Positions 34,304-43,012 of a DNA stretch of 64,000 nucleotides are shown here, piece by piece. Origin of the DNA: Polyangium sp. y55x31 (GTDB taxonomy: Bacteria; Myxococcota_A; Polyangia; Polyangiales; Polyangiaceae); contig NZ_JARZHG010000012.1 of the NCBI RefSeq assembly GCF_029946505.1, positions 186,001 through 250,000 of the forward strand. The letters run 5' to 3'. Numbering within the stretch: position 1 is the first letter of the stretch; every line of letters begins with the position of its first letter. Below the pieces are notes generated by a model. That model saw only the letters and a program-made list of their open reading frames with translations, was not told the DNA's origin and did not search any database. A program made the translations under genes and the position numbers.

Positions 34304-35986
34304 ATGAAGCCCTCTCCACCCGCCCCCGACACCACGCCGGCTCACGAAATCCTGAGCCTGCTCCACCCCGATCCGATCACACGACCCGACCTCGAAGAGA
34401 TGCGTCAGGCCCTCTCGTTCGCATTCGCGAGCGGGGTCTCCGGCGGGCTCTTCAGCCAGGCCCTCGATCGAGCGCCGCTCGCGCCGTCCACGTGGGATCC
34501 GAAGAGCTTCGCGCAGGACCTGTTCCTGGAGGAGCTCGTCGCCCGCGGCTTCCGCGTGCGATCGGGCGAGCGCGACGCGGTCGTGAACCGCGCATTCATC
34601 TTCCGCGTCCTCGCGCATCCGCCCACGGATCCACGCGTGACGGAATACCGGCGGGACATTCTGCGCGAGCTCTCCGGTTCGACCGTTTTTCGCCGCCAGT
34701 TCGAGGAGCTTTACGCGATCGCCATCCGCCTGCGCTCAGCGCTCGAAGGCGCGACGGCCGGAAAGAAATTCGACGCGACGCGACGGCAGCTCGACGTGCT
34801 CGTGCTCGTCAAGGAGGCATTCGACCGGATGAGCGAATCCTTCGACGGCGCGACATCCGGCCTCTCGGGCCTGCGGGCATTCGGCGCCTCGGTCCGCGAG
34901 ACCGAGGGATATCGATCGATGGTCGATCTGCTCGACTACGACGAGCACCTCGCCACGCTCGGCGTCACGATTCGCGTCGGCGCCGACGGACGCGTGCGTG
35001 GATTCGAGGTCCGAAACCTCCGCGAGCGTCAGGACAACCCCTTCGTCCTTTCGCCGGCGCGGCGGTGGCTCGCGAAGATCGAGATGTTTTTCCGCGGCTA
35101 CCGCTTCAGCGACGGCGAGGTCATGGCGCGCCTGCTCGACGCGGTCTTCGAGGGCGTCGAGGCGCACGTTCTCCGGTTCATTCCGCTCCTCGGCGAAATG
35201 GAAGTTTACCTCGGGGCGCTCGGCTTTCGGGACCTCGCCGAGGCCGCGGGCCTCGAAGTCTGTTTGCCCGAGATTCGCCCGGCCGAGGACGGCGCGGACG
35301 AACGGCCGCGCAAGCTGCTCGGGCTCTTCAATCCGCTGCTCGTCGCGAGCGGCGTCCGCGCGGTGCCATGTGACCTCGTGACGGATCGGACGAGCTCGAC
35401 GGTGCTCATCACCGGGCCGAACTCCGGCGGCAAGACGCGGCTCTTGCAATCGGTGGCGCTCGCGCAGATCCTCGCGCAAGGGGGCATGTTCGTGCCTGCG
35501 CGCGAGGCGAGCCTCGTGCGGGTCCCGGGGCTCGTCGTCTCGCTGATCCAGGAGACGCGGGTGGATCAGAGCGAGGGGCGGCTCGGGATGGAGCTCGTGC
35601 GCATCCGGGCGCTGTTCGAGATGCTCGGCCCCGGCGCCATGGTGATGCTCGACGAATTGTGTTCCGGGACAAACCCGTCCGAGGGTGAAGAGATCTTCGA
35701 GCTCGTGATCACGCTCCTCGCGAAGCTGCGCCCGCAGGCATTCATCACCACCCATTTCTTGACGTTCGCGGCGCGGATCGCGCGGGAGAATGCGATTGCG
35801 GGGCTGCGTTTCATCCAGGTCGGGCTCGACGCGGCGCACCGGCCGACGTACCAGTTCGTCGAGGGAGTGGCGTCGACGTCGCTCGCGTCGCACGCAGCGG
35901 CGCGGCTCGGCGTGAGCCGCGACGAGCTCGAAGGGCTCATCGATCGAAACATGCGCGCACCCGCCGCGCGGGCGCGGGGGAGCTGA
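34304..35986 (+). CDS. MutS-like ATPase lacking the mismatch-recognition domain
   Basis: The 560-residue protein ends in a MutS-type ABC ATPase: GPNSGGKT (Walker A, residues 371-378), MVMLDELCSGTNPSEG (Walker B, D450-E451 and the signature region) and TTHFLTF. The N-terminal 200 residues are helical and lack the MutS mismatch-recognition domain; the core and lever domains lie at about 90-330. It is thus closer to the shorter MutS-like proteins than to MutS1. The gene for a membrane protein begins one base after its stop, suggesting an interacting pair. DNA repair function is unproven. Confidence 0.85.
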   Translation: MKPSPPAPDTTPAHEILSLLHPDPITRPDLEEMRQALSFAFASGVSGGLFSQALDRAPLAPSTWDPKSFAQDLFLEELVARGFRVRSGERDAVVNRAFIFRVLAHPPTDPRVTEYRRDILRELSGSTVFRRQFEELYAIAIRLRSALEGATAGKKFDATRRQLDVLVLVKEAFDRMSESFDGATSGLSGLRAFGASVRETEGYRSMVDLLDYDEHLATLGVTIRVGADGRVRGFEVRNLRERQDNPFVLSPARRWLAKIEMFFRGYRFSDGEVMARLLDAVFEGVEAHVLRFIPLLGEMEVYLGALGFRDLAEAAGLEVCLPEIRPAEDGADERPRKLLGLFNPLLVASGVRAVPCDLVTDRTSSTVLITGPNSGGKTRLLQSVALAQILAQGGMFVPAREASLVRVPGLVVSLIQETRVDQSEGRLGMELVRIRALFEMLGPGAMVMLDELCSGTNPSEGEEIFELVITLLAKLRPQAFITTHFLTFAARIARENAIAGLRFIQVGLDAAHRPTYQFVEGVASTSLASHAAARLGVSRDELEGLIDRNMRAPAARARGS

Positions 35987-35987
35987 C

Positions 35988-36950
35988 GTGGCGACATTCC
36001 TGGTCACGCCGCGCATGAATCCAGAGCTCCGCGCGCGCGTGGAGCGAGCCGTCAGCCCCAAGGCACGCGCGAAGCATCACGCGGCGGGGCTCGGAATGAC
36101 GTCGCCTTTCGCGAGCCGCGAGGGGCTCCGGCCGGCGAAGCTCCTGCCGCTGCTCGCGCTCGTGGTCATCGCGGGGCTTTTTGCGGCCATGGTGTTTCAC
36201 GAGCGACGCGAGCTCGAAGCGGAACGGACCGCGCTGCTCGCCGAAATCGATGCACTTCGCCCCGGTTTGCCGGCGGGACACGAAGGGCTCGTCGAGGATA
36301 CGGAGCTTTTGCTCATGGAGGCCGCGGCGGACGGGGATACGGTGGAGATCATCGATCCGGCGCTGCGCGCGGCGGGCGCGCTCGACGCGACCTTGCGTCG
36401 GCCTGCGCTTTATGTACGTGCCCCGGCGGCGGAGCTCCACGACGCGCATGGCGTCGACGATGCGGCGCGCGGGTCGATCAAGGACGCATTCCTCGTTTGC
36501 CTGATGTATCCACCGGCATCCACGTCGGAGCGAGATCTTCTCGCGAAGGTGCGGGGCGTGTACTTCGCCGGGGCGAAGGTCGACGACGAGACGGCGAACG
36601 TGCGACGGCTCGCGGAGCTGCGAATCGGCCTCGCGGTGCTCGCGCCGGCCTTCGAGACCTCGGTGCGCACCGCGCAGGATCGAAATGTGCTCAAGCGGCT
36701 CCGGAAAGACCTTCAAAAAGCGCCGGTCGACCTCGCCAAAAAGGCGGCCGCCGCGCAGCTCATGCTCGTCGTCGCGGATACCCGGGCCGGCGCGCGCGTG
36801 ACGCTTTTTGATCTCGCCGCGAAGAAGCCGCTGCTGCGGGTGCTTCGAAAAAACGAAGAGCTCGCCTTGTCCTCGCTCGGCGCGACCCACCGCGAGGAGC
36901 TCGAAGCGTGTAGCCTCGCCGTCGCGGTGCGCCGCGCCGTGACGGAGTGA
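35988..36950 (+). CDS. Single-span membrane protein of unknown function, partner of the MutS-like ATPase
   Basis: This 320-residue protein starts at a GTG with GGGGAG upstream, one base after the MutS-like stop. A single transmembrane segment (LLPLLALVVIAGLFAAMVF, about residues 52-70) is followed by an acidic coiled stretch (HERRELEAERTALLAEIDALR) and a periplasmic domain of about 220 residues without recognised motifs. The N-terminal 50 residues are basic and cytoplasmic, so it could tether the ATPase. Convergent with the SDR at 36954. Confidence 0.75.
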   Translation: MATFLVTPRMNPELRARVERAVSPKARAKHHAAGLGMTSPFASREGLRPAKLLPLLALVVIAGLFAAMVFHERRELEAERTALLAEIDALRPGLPAGHEGLVEDTELLLMEAAADGDTVEIIDPALRAAGALDATLRRPALYVRAPAAELHDAHGVDDAARGSIKDAFLVCLMYPPASTSERDLLAKVRGVYFAGAKVDDETANVRRLAELRIGLAVLAPAFETSVRTAQDRNVLKRLRKDLQKAPVDLAKKAAAAQLMLVVADTRAGARVTLFDLAAKKPLLRVLRKNEELALSSLGATHREELEACSLAVAVRRAVTE

Positions 36951-36953
36951 AGG

Positions 36954-37787
36954 TCAAAGCTTGGGCGAAAACCGCGACCGCATCATCTCGATATAAGCCT
37001 CCTCCGAGGTTTGTCGCCGCGCCTCGACGAGCGGCGTGATGTCCTTCGTGGCGAGATAACGCAGCCGGTCGGTGCCGTCGGTCGCGGCCTCGAAAATCAC
37101 CCGCGCGACCTCTTCCGACGTCGCCATGCCGCGCGCCTGCCGGAGCAATGCGAACACCCGGCCCGCGCCCTCCACGAACGGCGCGTAATCGGCGATCGGC
37201 GTCCTCTCGCCTGCCTCCTTGGCGCTGCGCTCGCCGAAGCGCGTGCTCGTCACGCCGCCCGGCTCCACGATCTTCACGCGGATTCCGAGCGGCAGAAGCT
37301 CGTACGACAGCGCCTCGGAAAAACCTTCCAGCGCGAACTTGCTCGCGCAATAGGCGGATATCATCGGGAGCGTGAACACGCCCGCGCCCGAGCTCACGTT
37401 GATCACGACGCCCGAGCGCTGCTTTCGCAAGGTGGGGAGGACGGCCCGCGTCACGTCCATCATCCCGAACACGTTCACCTCGAACTGCTCGAGGATCTTT
37501 TCGCGCGCGGTTTCCTCGAACACGCCAAAGAGGCCGAACCCTGCGTTGTTGACGACGACGTCGATCGAGCCGAACCGCGCGAGCGTCGAGGCCACGGCGG
37601 CGTCGATGCTCGCGCGATCCTGCACGTCGAGCCTGAGGAGGCCCATCCGCTCCGACGCCTGGAGCTCCGTCTCCTTCTCCGGCGTCCGCATCGTCGCCGC
37701 GACGTTCCAGCCCTGCGCGGCGAACTCCTTCGCGATGTCACGACCAAACCCCGACGAACAACCCGTCACGAGAACCGTCTTGCTCAT
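36954..37787 (-). CDS. Short-chain dehydrogenase/reductase (SDR)
   Basis: A 277-residue SDR: TGCSSGFG cofactor motif at residues 8-15, NNAGFG, catalytic Ser in VSSGAG and YCASK active site. The tail PGGVTSTRFGE resembles that of the SDR at 2271. The start is the ATG of MSKTVLVTG. It is divergent from the LysR gene at 37864 with 76 bp between, the second such pair in the window. Substrate unknown. Confidence 0.93.
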   Translation of the reverse strand: MSKTVLVTGCSSGFGRDIAKEFAAQGWNVAATMRTPEKETELQASERMGLLRLDVQDRASIDAAVASTLARFGSIDVVVNNAGFGLFGVFEETAREKILEQFEVNVFGMMDVTRAVLPTLRKQRSGVVINVSSGAGVFTLPMISAYCASKFALEGFSEALSYELLPLGIRVKIVEPGGVTSTRFGERSAKEAGERTPIADYAPFVEGAGRVFALLRQARGMATSEEVARVIFEAATDGTDRLRYLATKDITPLVEARRQTSEEAYIEMMRSRFSPKL

Positions 37788-37863
37788 GCCCCCGGATGTA
37801 AAACGCGCCGACCGATGAAACAATCCGTGCAATCCGGGATGCGCTGATGCAGGATGTCGAACA

Positions 37864-38799
37864 ATGATCCGCGCCAGCCTGATCGAGCTCGAAGCCGTGA
37901 TCGCGATCGCGAGCCTGAAGAGCTTCCGCGCCGCGGCCCGGCAACTCGAGATGTCGCCTTCGGCGCTCAGCCACGCGATCTCCGCGCTCGAACAGAGGCT
38001 CGGGGTCCGGCTGTTCCACCGCACCACGCGGAGCGTGTCGCTCTCGGCGGCCGGCGAGCATTTCGTCAGGCGCGTTCAGCCGGCGCTCCGGGAGGTCTCC
38101 TCCACGCTCGACGAAATGCACGAGCTGCGGGACACGCCGAGCGGCACGTTACGCATCAACACGTCGAAGGGCGCCGCGGAGATCGCGGTGCTTCCCATGC
38201 TCCTCGAGCTGCGACGTCGCCATCCCGACGTGCGCGTCGAGCTCGTGACGGAAGAGCGCTTCGTCGACATCGTCGCCGAGGGCTTCGATGCAGGCGTGCG
38301 GCTCGCCGAGGCCGTACCGCAGGACATGGTCGCGATCCCGTGCGGCGGGGACCTCAGCATGGCCGTGGTCGGCGCGCCGTCGTATTTCGCGTCTCGCACG
38401 AAGCCGACGAAGCCGAAGGATCTGCTCGATCACGAGTGCATCCGCCGCCGCATGGCGAGTGGCCAAGTGTATCGCTGGGAGCTCGAAAAGCGAGGTCGCG
38501 AGGTGGCCATCGACGTCCGAGGCGCGCTGACGCTCGACAACGACGACCTCGTTCTGCAGGCCGCCCTCGCCGGCGCGGGCCTCGCATTCCTGAGTGATCG
38601 CGCGGTCGCCGCCGATGTCGAGGCGGGGCGGCTCGTCCGCGTGCTCGCCGACTGGACGCCGCCCTTCCCCGGTCTCCGCCTCTTTCACCCGAGCCACCGC
38701 CTCGTGCGCGCGGCGCTGCGCGCGTTCATCACGATCGTGCGTGAGTCGACGGCACGCGAGCGGCGTCCTGGCAAACCGGGAACCTCCAAAAAAGCATGA
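37864..38799 (+). CDS. LysR-family transcriptional regulator
   Basis: This 311-residue protein has the LysR helix-turn-helix (FRAAARQLEMSPSALSHAISALEQRLGVRLFHRTTRSVSLS, split over helices) and an effector-binding domain. It resembles the LysR at 7098 throughout, so the two SDR/LysR pairs are likely paralogous. The shared 76-bp region carries two copies of CAATCCG. Target: the adjacent SDR and itself, by analogy. Confidence 0.93.
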   Translation: MIRASLIELEAVIAIASLKSFRAAARQLEMSPSALSHAISALEQRLGVRLFHRTTRSVSLSAAGEHFVRRVQPALREVSSTLDEMHELRDTPSGTLRINTSKGAAEIAVLPMLLELRRRHPDVRVELVTEERFVDIVAEGFDAGVRLAEAVPQDMVAIPCGGDLSMAVVGAPSYFASRTKPTKPKDLLDHECIRRRMASGQVYRWELEKRGREVAIDVRGALTLDNDDLVLQAALAGAGLAFLSDRAVAADVEAGRLVRVLADWTPPFPGLRLFHPSHRLVRAALRAFITIVRESTARERRPGKPGTSKKA

Positions 38800-38806
38800 G
38801 TGTATC

Positions 38807-39535
38807 ATGATGACGAACCTCGCCCGGACCCACCTCGCATTCCTCGTCGCCTCTGCCATTTCGCTCGCCGCGTCCTCCGCAGGGGCCGAGCCTCCATCGG
38901 ACGCAGAGGTCACACGGCGAATCGCCTTTCTCCAGGGGCGCCTCGATCAGGGTACGGTCGCGGCGAATCGATGGTGGTATGGCTGGTACACGGGATGGAG
39001 CGCGTTGACCGTCGGGCAAGGCGTCATCGCTGTCGCGGTCCCCGATCCGGGCCTGCGCGCCGACGCTGCCGTGGGCGCCGTCGGGTCGTCGCTCGGCCTC
39101 ATTCCGCTCGGCCTCGTACCGTTTCCCGCCCGTCATGCCGCCGCGGATCTCCGAGCCATGCCGGAGGCGACGCCCGAGGAGCGAAGGAAAAAGCTCGCGC
39201 GTGGTGAGCGGCTGCTCCGCGAGAGCGCGGAATCCGAGGTGCTCCGCCGCAAATGGTTCAATCACGTGCTCTGCGGCGCGGTATCCACGAGCGTCGGCCT
39301 GGTGCTCGCGCTGGGGTATGGCAGGCCGGTGACGGGCGCGGTGAGCGCGACGGTCGGGATTGCGCTCAGCGAGGCGCAGATCTTCACGATGCCGACCGCG
39401 GCGATCGAGGATTGGAACGAGTACCAGCGCGAAGGCGGCGCAGGGAAGATCGGGAGAACGCAGGGGCCAGCGCCGGGTGTTTCATGGTTTGTCGCGCCGT
39501 TCGCGGGTGGCGCGATGGTGGGCGGATCATTTTGA
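38807..39535 (+). CDS. Exported protein with several hydrophobic segments, unknown function
   Basis: The 242-residue protein has a clear signal peptide (MMTNLARTHLAFLVASAISLAASSAGA). Hydrophobic segments follow at ALTVGQGVIAVAVP, AVGSSLGLIPLGLVPF, VSTSVGLVLALGY and VSATVGIALSEAQIF, with a charged helix (TPEERRKKLARGERLLRESAE) between. It may be an inner- or outer-membrane protein. I do not recognise it. It overlaps the tail of the convergent gene at 39527 by 9 bp. Confidence 0.7.
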   Translation: MMTNLARTHLAFLVASAISLAASSAGAEPPSDAEVTRRIAFLQGRLDQGTVAANRWWYGWYTGWSALTVGQGVIAVAVPDPGLRADAAVGAVGSSLGLIPLGLVPFPARHAAADLRAMPEATPEERRKKLARGERLLRESAESEVLRRKWFNHVLCGAVSTSVGLVLALGYGRPVTGAVSATVGIALSEAQIFTMPTAAIEDWNEYQREGGAGKIGRTQGPAPGVSWFVAPFAGGAMVGGSF

Positions 39536-40892
39536 CGGCGTCACCGTGAACGACATCATGAGCGATGCGACCGTCGCGTCGAGAGCGTGCGACAAATGGA
39601 GGGTCAGGCTATCCTTCGCCGGAGGTGGAACGACGCGCTTCGCCACGTCGTCGAAGAGCGCCTGGGCTTCGTCGCGCATGCCGAAACGTACGGCGAAATC
39701 GCCCAAGATGAAGAGCCTCACGGTGAGCACGGAATCGTAGGACGCGGGGTCGCGCTCGACGGCGAGCGTGGCTCGCGCGCTTTCGATCCACGCGCGCAGG
39801 ATGGCGCGACCGACCTCGACGTTCGCCTCGGGGTGCCCCGAGGCGTGAAAGGCGAGCAGCCGCTCGTAGGCGAGATGGAGCTCTTCCCACGCAGGGATGT
39901 ACGCCGCGCGCCCCGTCCCGTCCCGCTTCTGCGCTTGCTCCGAGAGCCAGGCGCGCAGCTCGGCGTGGCGCTCGATCCATTCGAGGTTTTCGGAGAGCAC
40001 CAAAGCGGCAACGACGTTGATTCGCTGCTTGTCGGTGTCGGGCCCCACCATGCCATTGCTGTTGTCGCCGGTCGGATCCCATTCGGCGATATCGGCCGGA
40101 TCCGCGCGTAACCACCGGAGCACGAGGCCCACGCGCTTGCTCACAGGCGCCGCGCGGAGCCCCGCCGCTGCGCGCATGCGACAGAACGCTTCCTCGCTGA
40201 ACGCCACCTTTCCGCCCGGAGACAGCGGCGCGACCATGCTGTCGAAGAGGCGATCCGCGTCGCCGGCAGGCGCCCAGACCGCCTGCTCTCGCAGCACGTG
40301 GCAACGGCCGTGTGCGAATTTCAGCTCCCGGAGCTCGCCTTCGAGGTCGCGCATCCGCGCCTCGACGGCCTTGGCGTCGGGCCGGGCCGGCGCAGGATCC
40401 GCCTGCCAGACCTCACCCGGTCGAAACACCTTTCGCGCGGGCGAAGGGAGGCGCGTGCGGATGCTGTTGCTGTCGTGCGGCGTGTCGAGATCGAAGAGTG
40501 CAATGTGCGCCGTGACGGCGAGGTCGCGCGCAGCGCCGGGAATGCTACGCGTGAGCGGAAACTCGCCTCGCGCCGCGATCACGCTTTCGAGGACCTTGCG
40601 TGCCTCGTCGGTCACGCCGAGTTTGGTGCTGAAGACCCCCAATGTGCCCGCCGACGAGCGGCGTCGCGTCCTCGGACCGTTCGAGCTCCCGGCGCACGAG
40701 CCGGAACATTTCGTCCGGCGTGTCGAGACCGACCTGGGGACATGCGCCCGAGAGGCAAGGAGGCGGGCCAAAGCACCCGAGCAGGGCCGTAGAGGTCGCG
40801 AGGACAGCGAGGAGCGAGGAGCGAGGAGCGAGGAGAAGAATCGCACCGCGCGCAACCTTAGCATCACGGCGCGTGGCGGAATACTTGCCCAT
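39527..40892 (-). pseudogene. Lipoprotein of unknown function with a frameshift at a G5 run
   Basis: The gene starts at ATG 40892 (MGKYSATRRD), has a lipobox (TALLGCFGP) and reads on to GGHIG. There the frame breaks at the run GGGGG in ATTGGGGGTCTTC (about 40637-40641). Removing one G rejoins it to VFSTKLGVTDEARKVLESVI and the remaining 370 residues, ending at 39527. The span is 1366 nt, one base more than 455 codons. The downstream half is helical, with repeat-like TDEARKVLESV and MRDEAQALFDDVAKR stretches, and has no enzyme motif. A homopolymer indel is the simplest explanation and might be an assembly error. Confidence 0.7.
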
Positions 40893-40926
40893 CGAGGGAA
40901 AACCATGCTCGGGTCGGGGCCACCGC

Positions 40927-42939
40927 ATGGAAACGCTCTCCCGACGACGACGCCGCTCCTGGCTCACGCTCCTCGTGCTCGGCGCGGGCCTGCGCGCGAG
41001 TTGCGGCGCTGCGGGTATGGGTCCCGGCGTGGCCGAGGCCGCGGCAAAGCTCCCCGAGGCGCAGGCCGTCGCGTCGATCAACGAATTCACCGACGACCGC
41101 GGTTTGCCGGCGCTGCGCCTCCGGCTGCTCCACCCCTCGGCGCCATTTGATCGCCTCACGGTGCGCAGGAGCCGCGGCCCCGTCGTTCCCGGCTCGTGTA
41201 ATGCGGGCGAGCTGTTCGCGACGCTCCCGTCGGCGAAGCTCCGCGGCGCTCGCATCACGCTGCCCACGACGGCGGAAAAGCCGCTGTCGCATGGCGATTC
41301 GTACCGCGTCTGCGCCTACCGAAAAGACCGCCTGGTCGCGACGAGCACGCTCGCGGGCGAGCGCCACGTGCCTTGGCTCTCCGCACGCGCATTACCACAG
41401 GGCATCGAAGTGGGCGTACGGGTCGCGCCGCTCGACGACGACGCCGTCTCCTTCGCGCTCGTCCTCGCCGAGAAAGGGGAGCCCCTCGGCGGGCTCGTGC
41501 GCATGAATTGCCGTGATGGACGGGTCGTGCGTGAGGTCGGGCGCGGCGTGTTCGCAGCCGCGGGCGGCGACGATTTGACTTTGCCCATCCTGCTCACCCC
41601 GCCGGAAATCCGACGCGATCGGCGTTATGCGGTGCTCGGCTGCGTGCGCGACCGCGAAGGGCACCTGCACGCCGTGGAGGAAGCCTGGGGCGCGTCCGTC
41701 TCGCTGCTGGACGGCCCCGAGGAGCGCAATATCGTGGCCACGCCTTCCGGCGGCGTTCAAGCCGATCGCCTCATCGTGGGGCATCACGTGCTCGCGTATG
41801 ACGTCGCCAAGAAGCAGCGGGTCGCAACGCGCGTGCGCGCCGTACGCAGCAAGACGCTCCCCTCGGTGTGGCTCCGCCTCGACGACGGACGTCGCATTGA
41901 GGTCCCTCGGGCGCGCGGGTTTTTCTTGCCAGACGCCGGGACGTTCCGAGCCGCCTCGAAGCTGCAAAAGGGCGACGTGCTCCTCACGGCCTCCGGGGCC
42001 CGCCCTCGCCTCGCCGCAGCCCCCAGCGAGGCGGATCGGATCGACGCGGCTTTGATCGATGTGGGCTCGCCGGACGATTGTTTCATCGACGACCTCCTCG
42101 TCCGCGACGAACGGCCGAGCAAGGCGCGCGCGGGTGAGCCCGAAAAACTCGCCATTCCATCGGCCGGCCCCATCGAGCTCGTCCCCGCGCCCTCCAGCTA
42201 CGATTGCATGCTCGATGTGAGGCTCCAGGTCCGCGAGCTCCCGCCGGAGGCCCGCGCCGTCGCCATCGTGGCCGCGCCGCGAGAAACATCGCCCGGCGCG
42301 CGCGCCAAGCTCGCCTGCGATGCGGGCCCCGTGGTCCGTACGCTCGATCGGCGCCTGCTCGACGCGCTCGTCGGCGAGCGCGCGCTCCGAACGGCAAACG
42401 GCGTGGAGCTCGGTGTGGAGCTCTCCGGGGATCCCATCACGTGCGATGGCGGGTATCTTCTCATGCCCTGCGTGCGTGATGCCAAAGGCGTGATGCGGCC
42501 GGCGACCGATGCCGTCCATGCGATCGCCGGGTCGTCGTGTTTTGCCGCAGGCACGCCCGTCGCGACGCCGCGGGGCGAGGTGGCCATCGAGCGCCTGCGG
42601 CCCGGCGACGCCGTGATCGGGTACGACGTCGAGCGCGGAGCGCGCCGCGTTTTGCAGGTCCGTCGCATGGCCGAGCGCGAGGAGCGGCCGGTGGCGACGT
42701 TCCGGCTCTCGAATGGCGAGGAGCTACGCGTGACGGCGGAACATCCGATCTTCGTCGTGGGTCGCGGATACGTTCCTGCGCGCACTCTCGAAATCGGGGA
42801 GGTATTGCTTGGCGAGAATGGCGCGCCGGTGACGCTCGAAGCGCGTACCGATTTCGTCCACCGAACGACGGTGTACGATCTCTCCGTGGACGGCCTCCAC
42901 AATTATTTCGCCGGCGGCGTCCTGGTGCACAACTACTGA
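40927..42939 (+). CDS. Exported protein with a C-terminal Hint (hedgehog/intein) domain
   Basis: The 670-residue protein has a signal-like N-terminus (RRRRRSWLTLLVLGAGLRASC). Its N-terminal 530 residues comprise two similar halves (each ending in a 'C-V-R-D' strand: LGCVRDREGHLHAVEEAW and MPCVRDAKGVMRPATDAV), with a degenerate Hint-like insert near residues 280-370. The last 133 residues are a Hint domain: SSCFAAGTPV with the nucleophile Cys538, VTAEHPIFV (the TxxH block), and a C-terminal end FAGGVLVHNY. The HN end, followed only by Tyr, means there is nothing downstream to release. It may undergo Hedgehog-like cleavage. It is divergent from the gene ending at 40892. Confidence 0.85.
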   Translation: METLSRRRRRSWLTLLVLGAGLRASCGAAGMGPGVAEAAAKLPEAQAVASINEFTDDRGLPALRLRLLHPSAPFDRLTVRRSRGPVVPGSCNAGELFATLPSAKLRGARITLPTTAEKPLSHGDSYRVCAYRKDRLVATSTLAGERHVPWLSARALPQGIEVGVRVAPLDDDAVSFALVLAEKGEPLGGLVRMNCRDGRVVREVGRGVFAAAGGDDLTLPILLTPPEIRRDRRYAVLGCVRDREGHLHAVEEAWGASVSLLDGPEERNIVATPSGGVQADRLIVGHHVLAYDVAKKQRVATRVRAVRSKTLPSVWLRLDDGRRIEVPRARGFFLPDAGTFRAASKLQKGDVLLTASGARPRLAAAPSEADRIDAALIDVGSPDDCFIDDLLVRDERPSKARAGEPEKLAIPSAGPIELVPAPSSYDCMLDVRLQVRELPPEARAVAIVAAPRETSPGARAKLACDAGPVVRTLDRRLLDALVGERALRTANGVELGVELSGDPITCDGGYLLMPCVRDAKGVMRPATDAVHAIAGSSCFAAGTPVATPRGEVAIERLRPGDAVIGYDVERGARRVLQVRRMAEREERPVATFRLSNGEELRVTAEHPIFVVGRGYVPARTLEIGEVLLGENGAPVTLEARTDFVHRTTVYDLSVDGLHNYFAGGVLVHNY

Positions 42940-43012
42940 CGGACGTCCGATACGGATCCAAGAAAAGCGACACTGCGGCCGACAGCGCGCGCCACGCTCC
43001 GCAGCTTCATGG

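Noticed and set aside
36790..38027. Minus-strand upstream extension of the SDR at 36954
   Set aside because: The frame stays open upstream, but it crosses the LysR promoter and coding start and has no SDR features; the ATG at 37787 is preferred.
42904..42939. A toxin domain after the Hint domain
   Set aside because: The frame ends two residues after the His; the following DNA has no coding potential in that direction, so no toxin is claimed.
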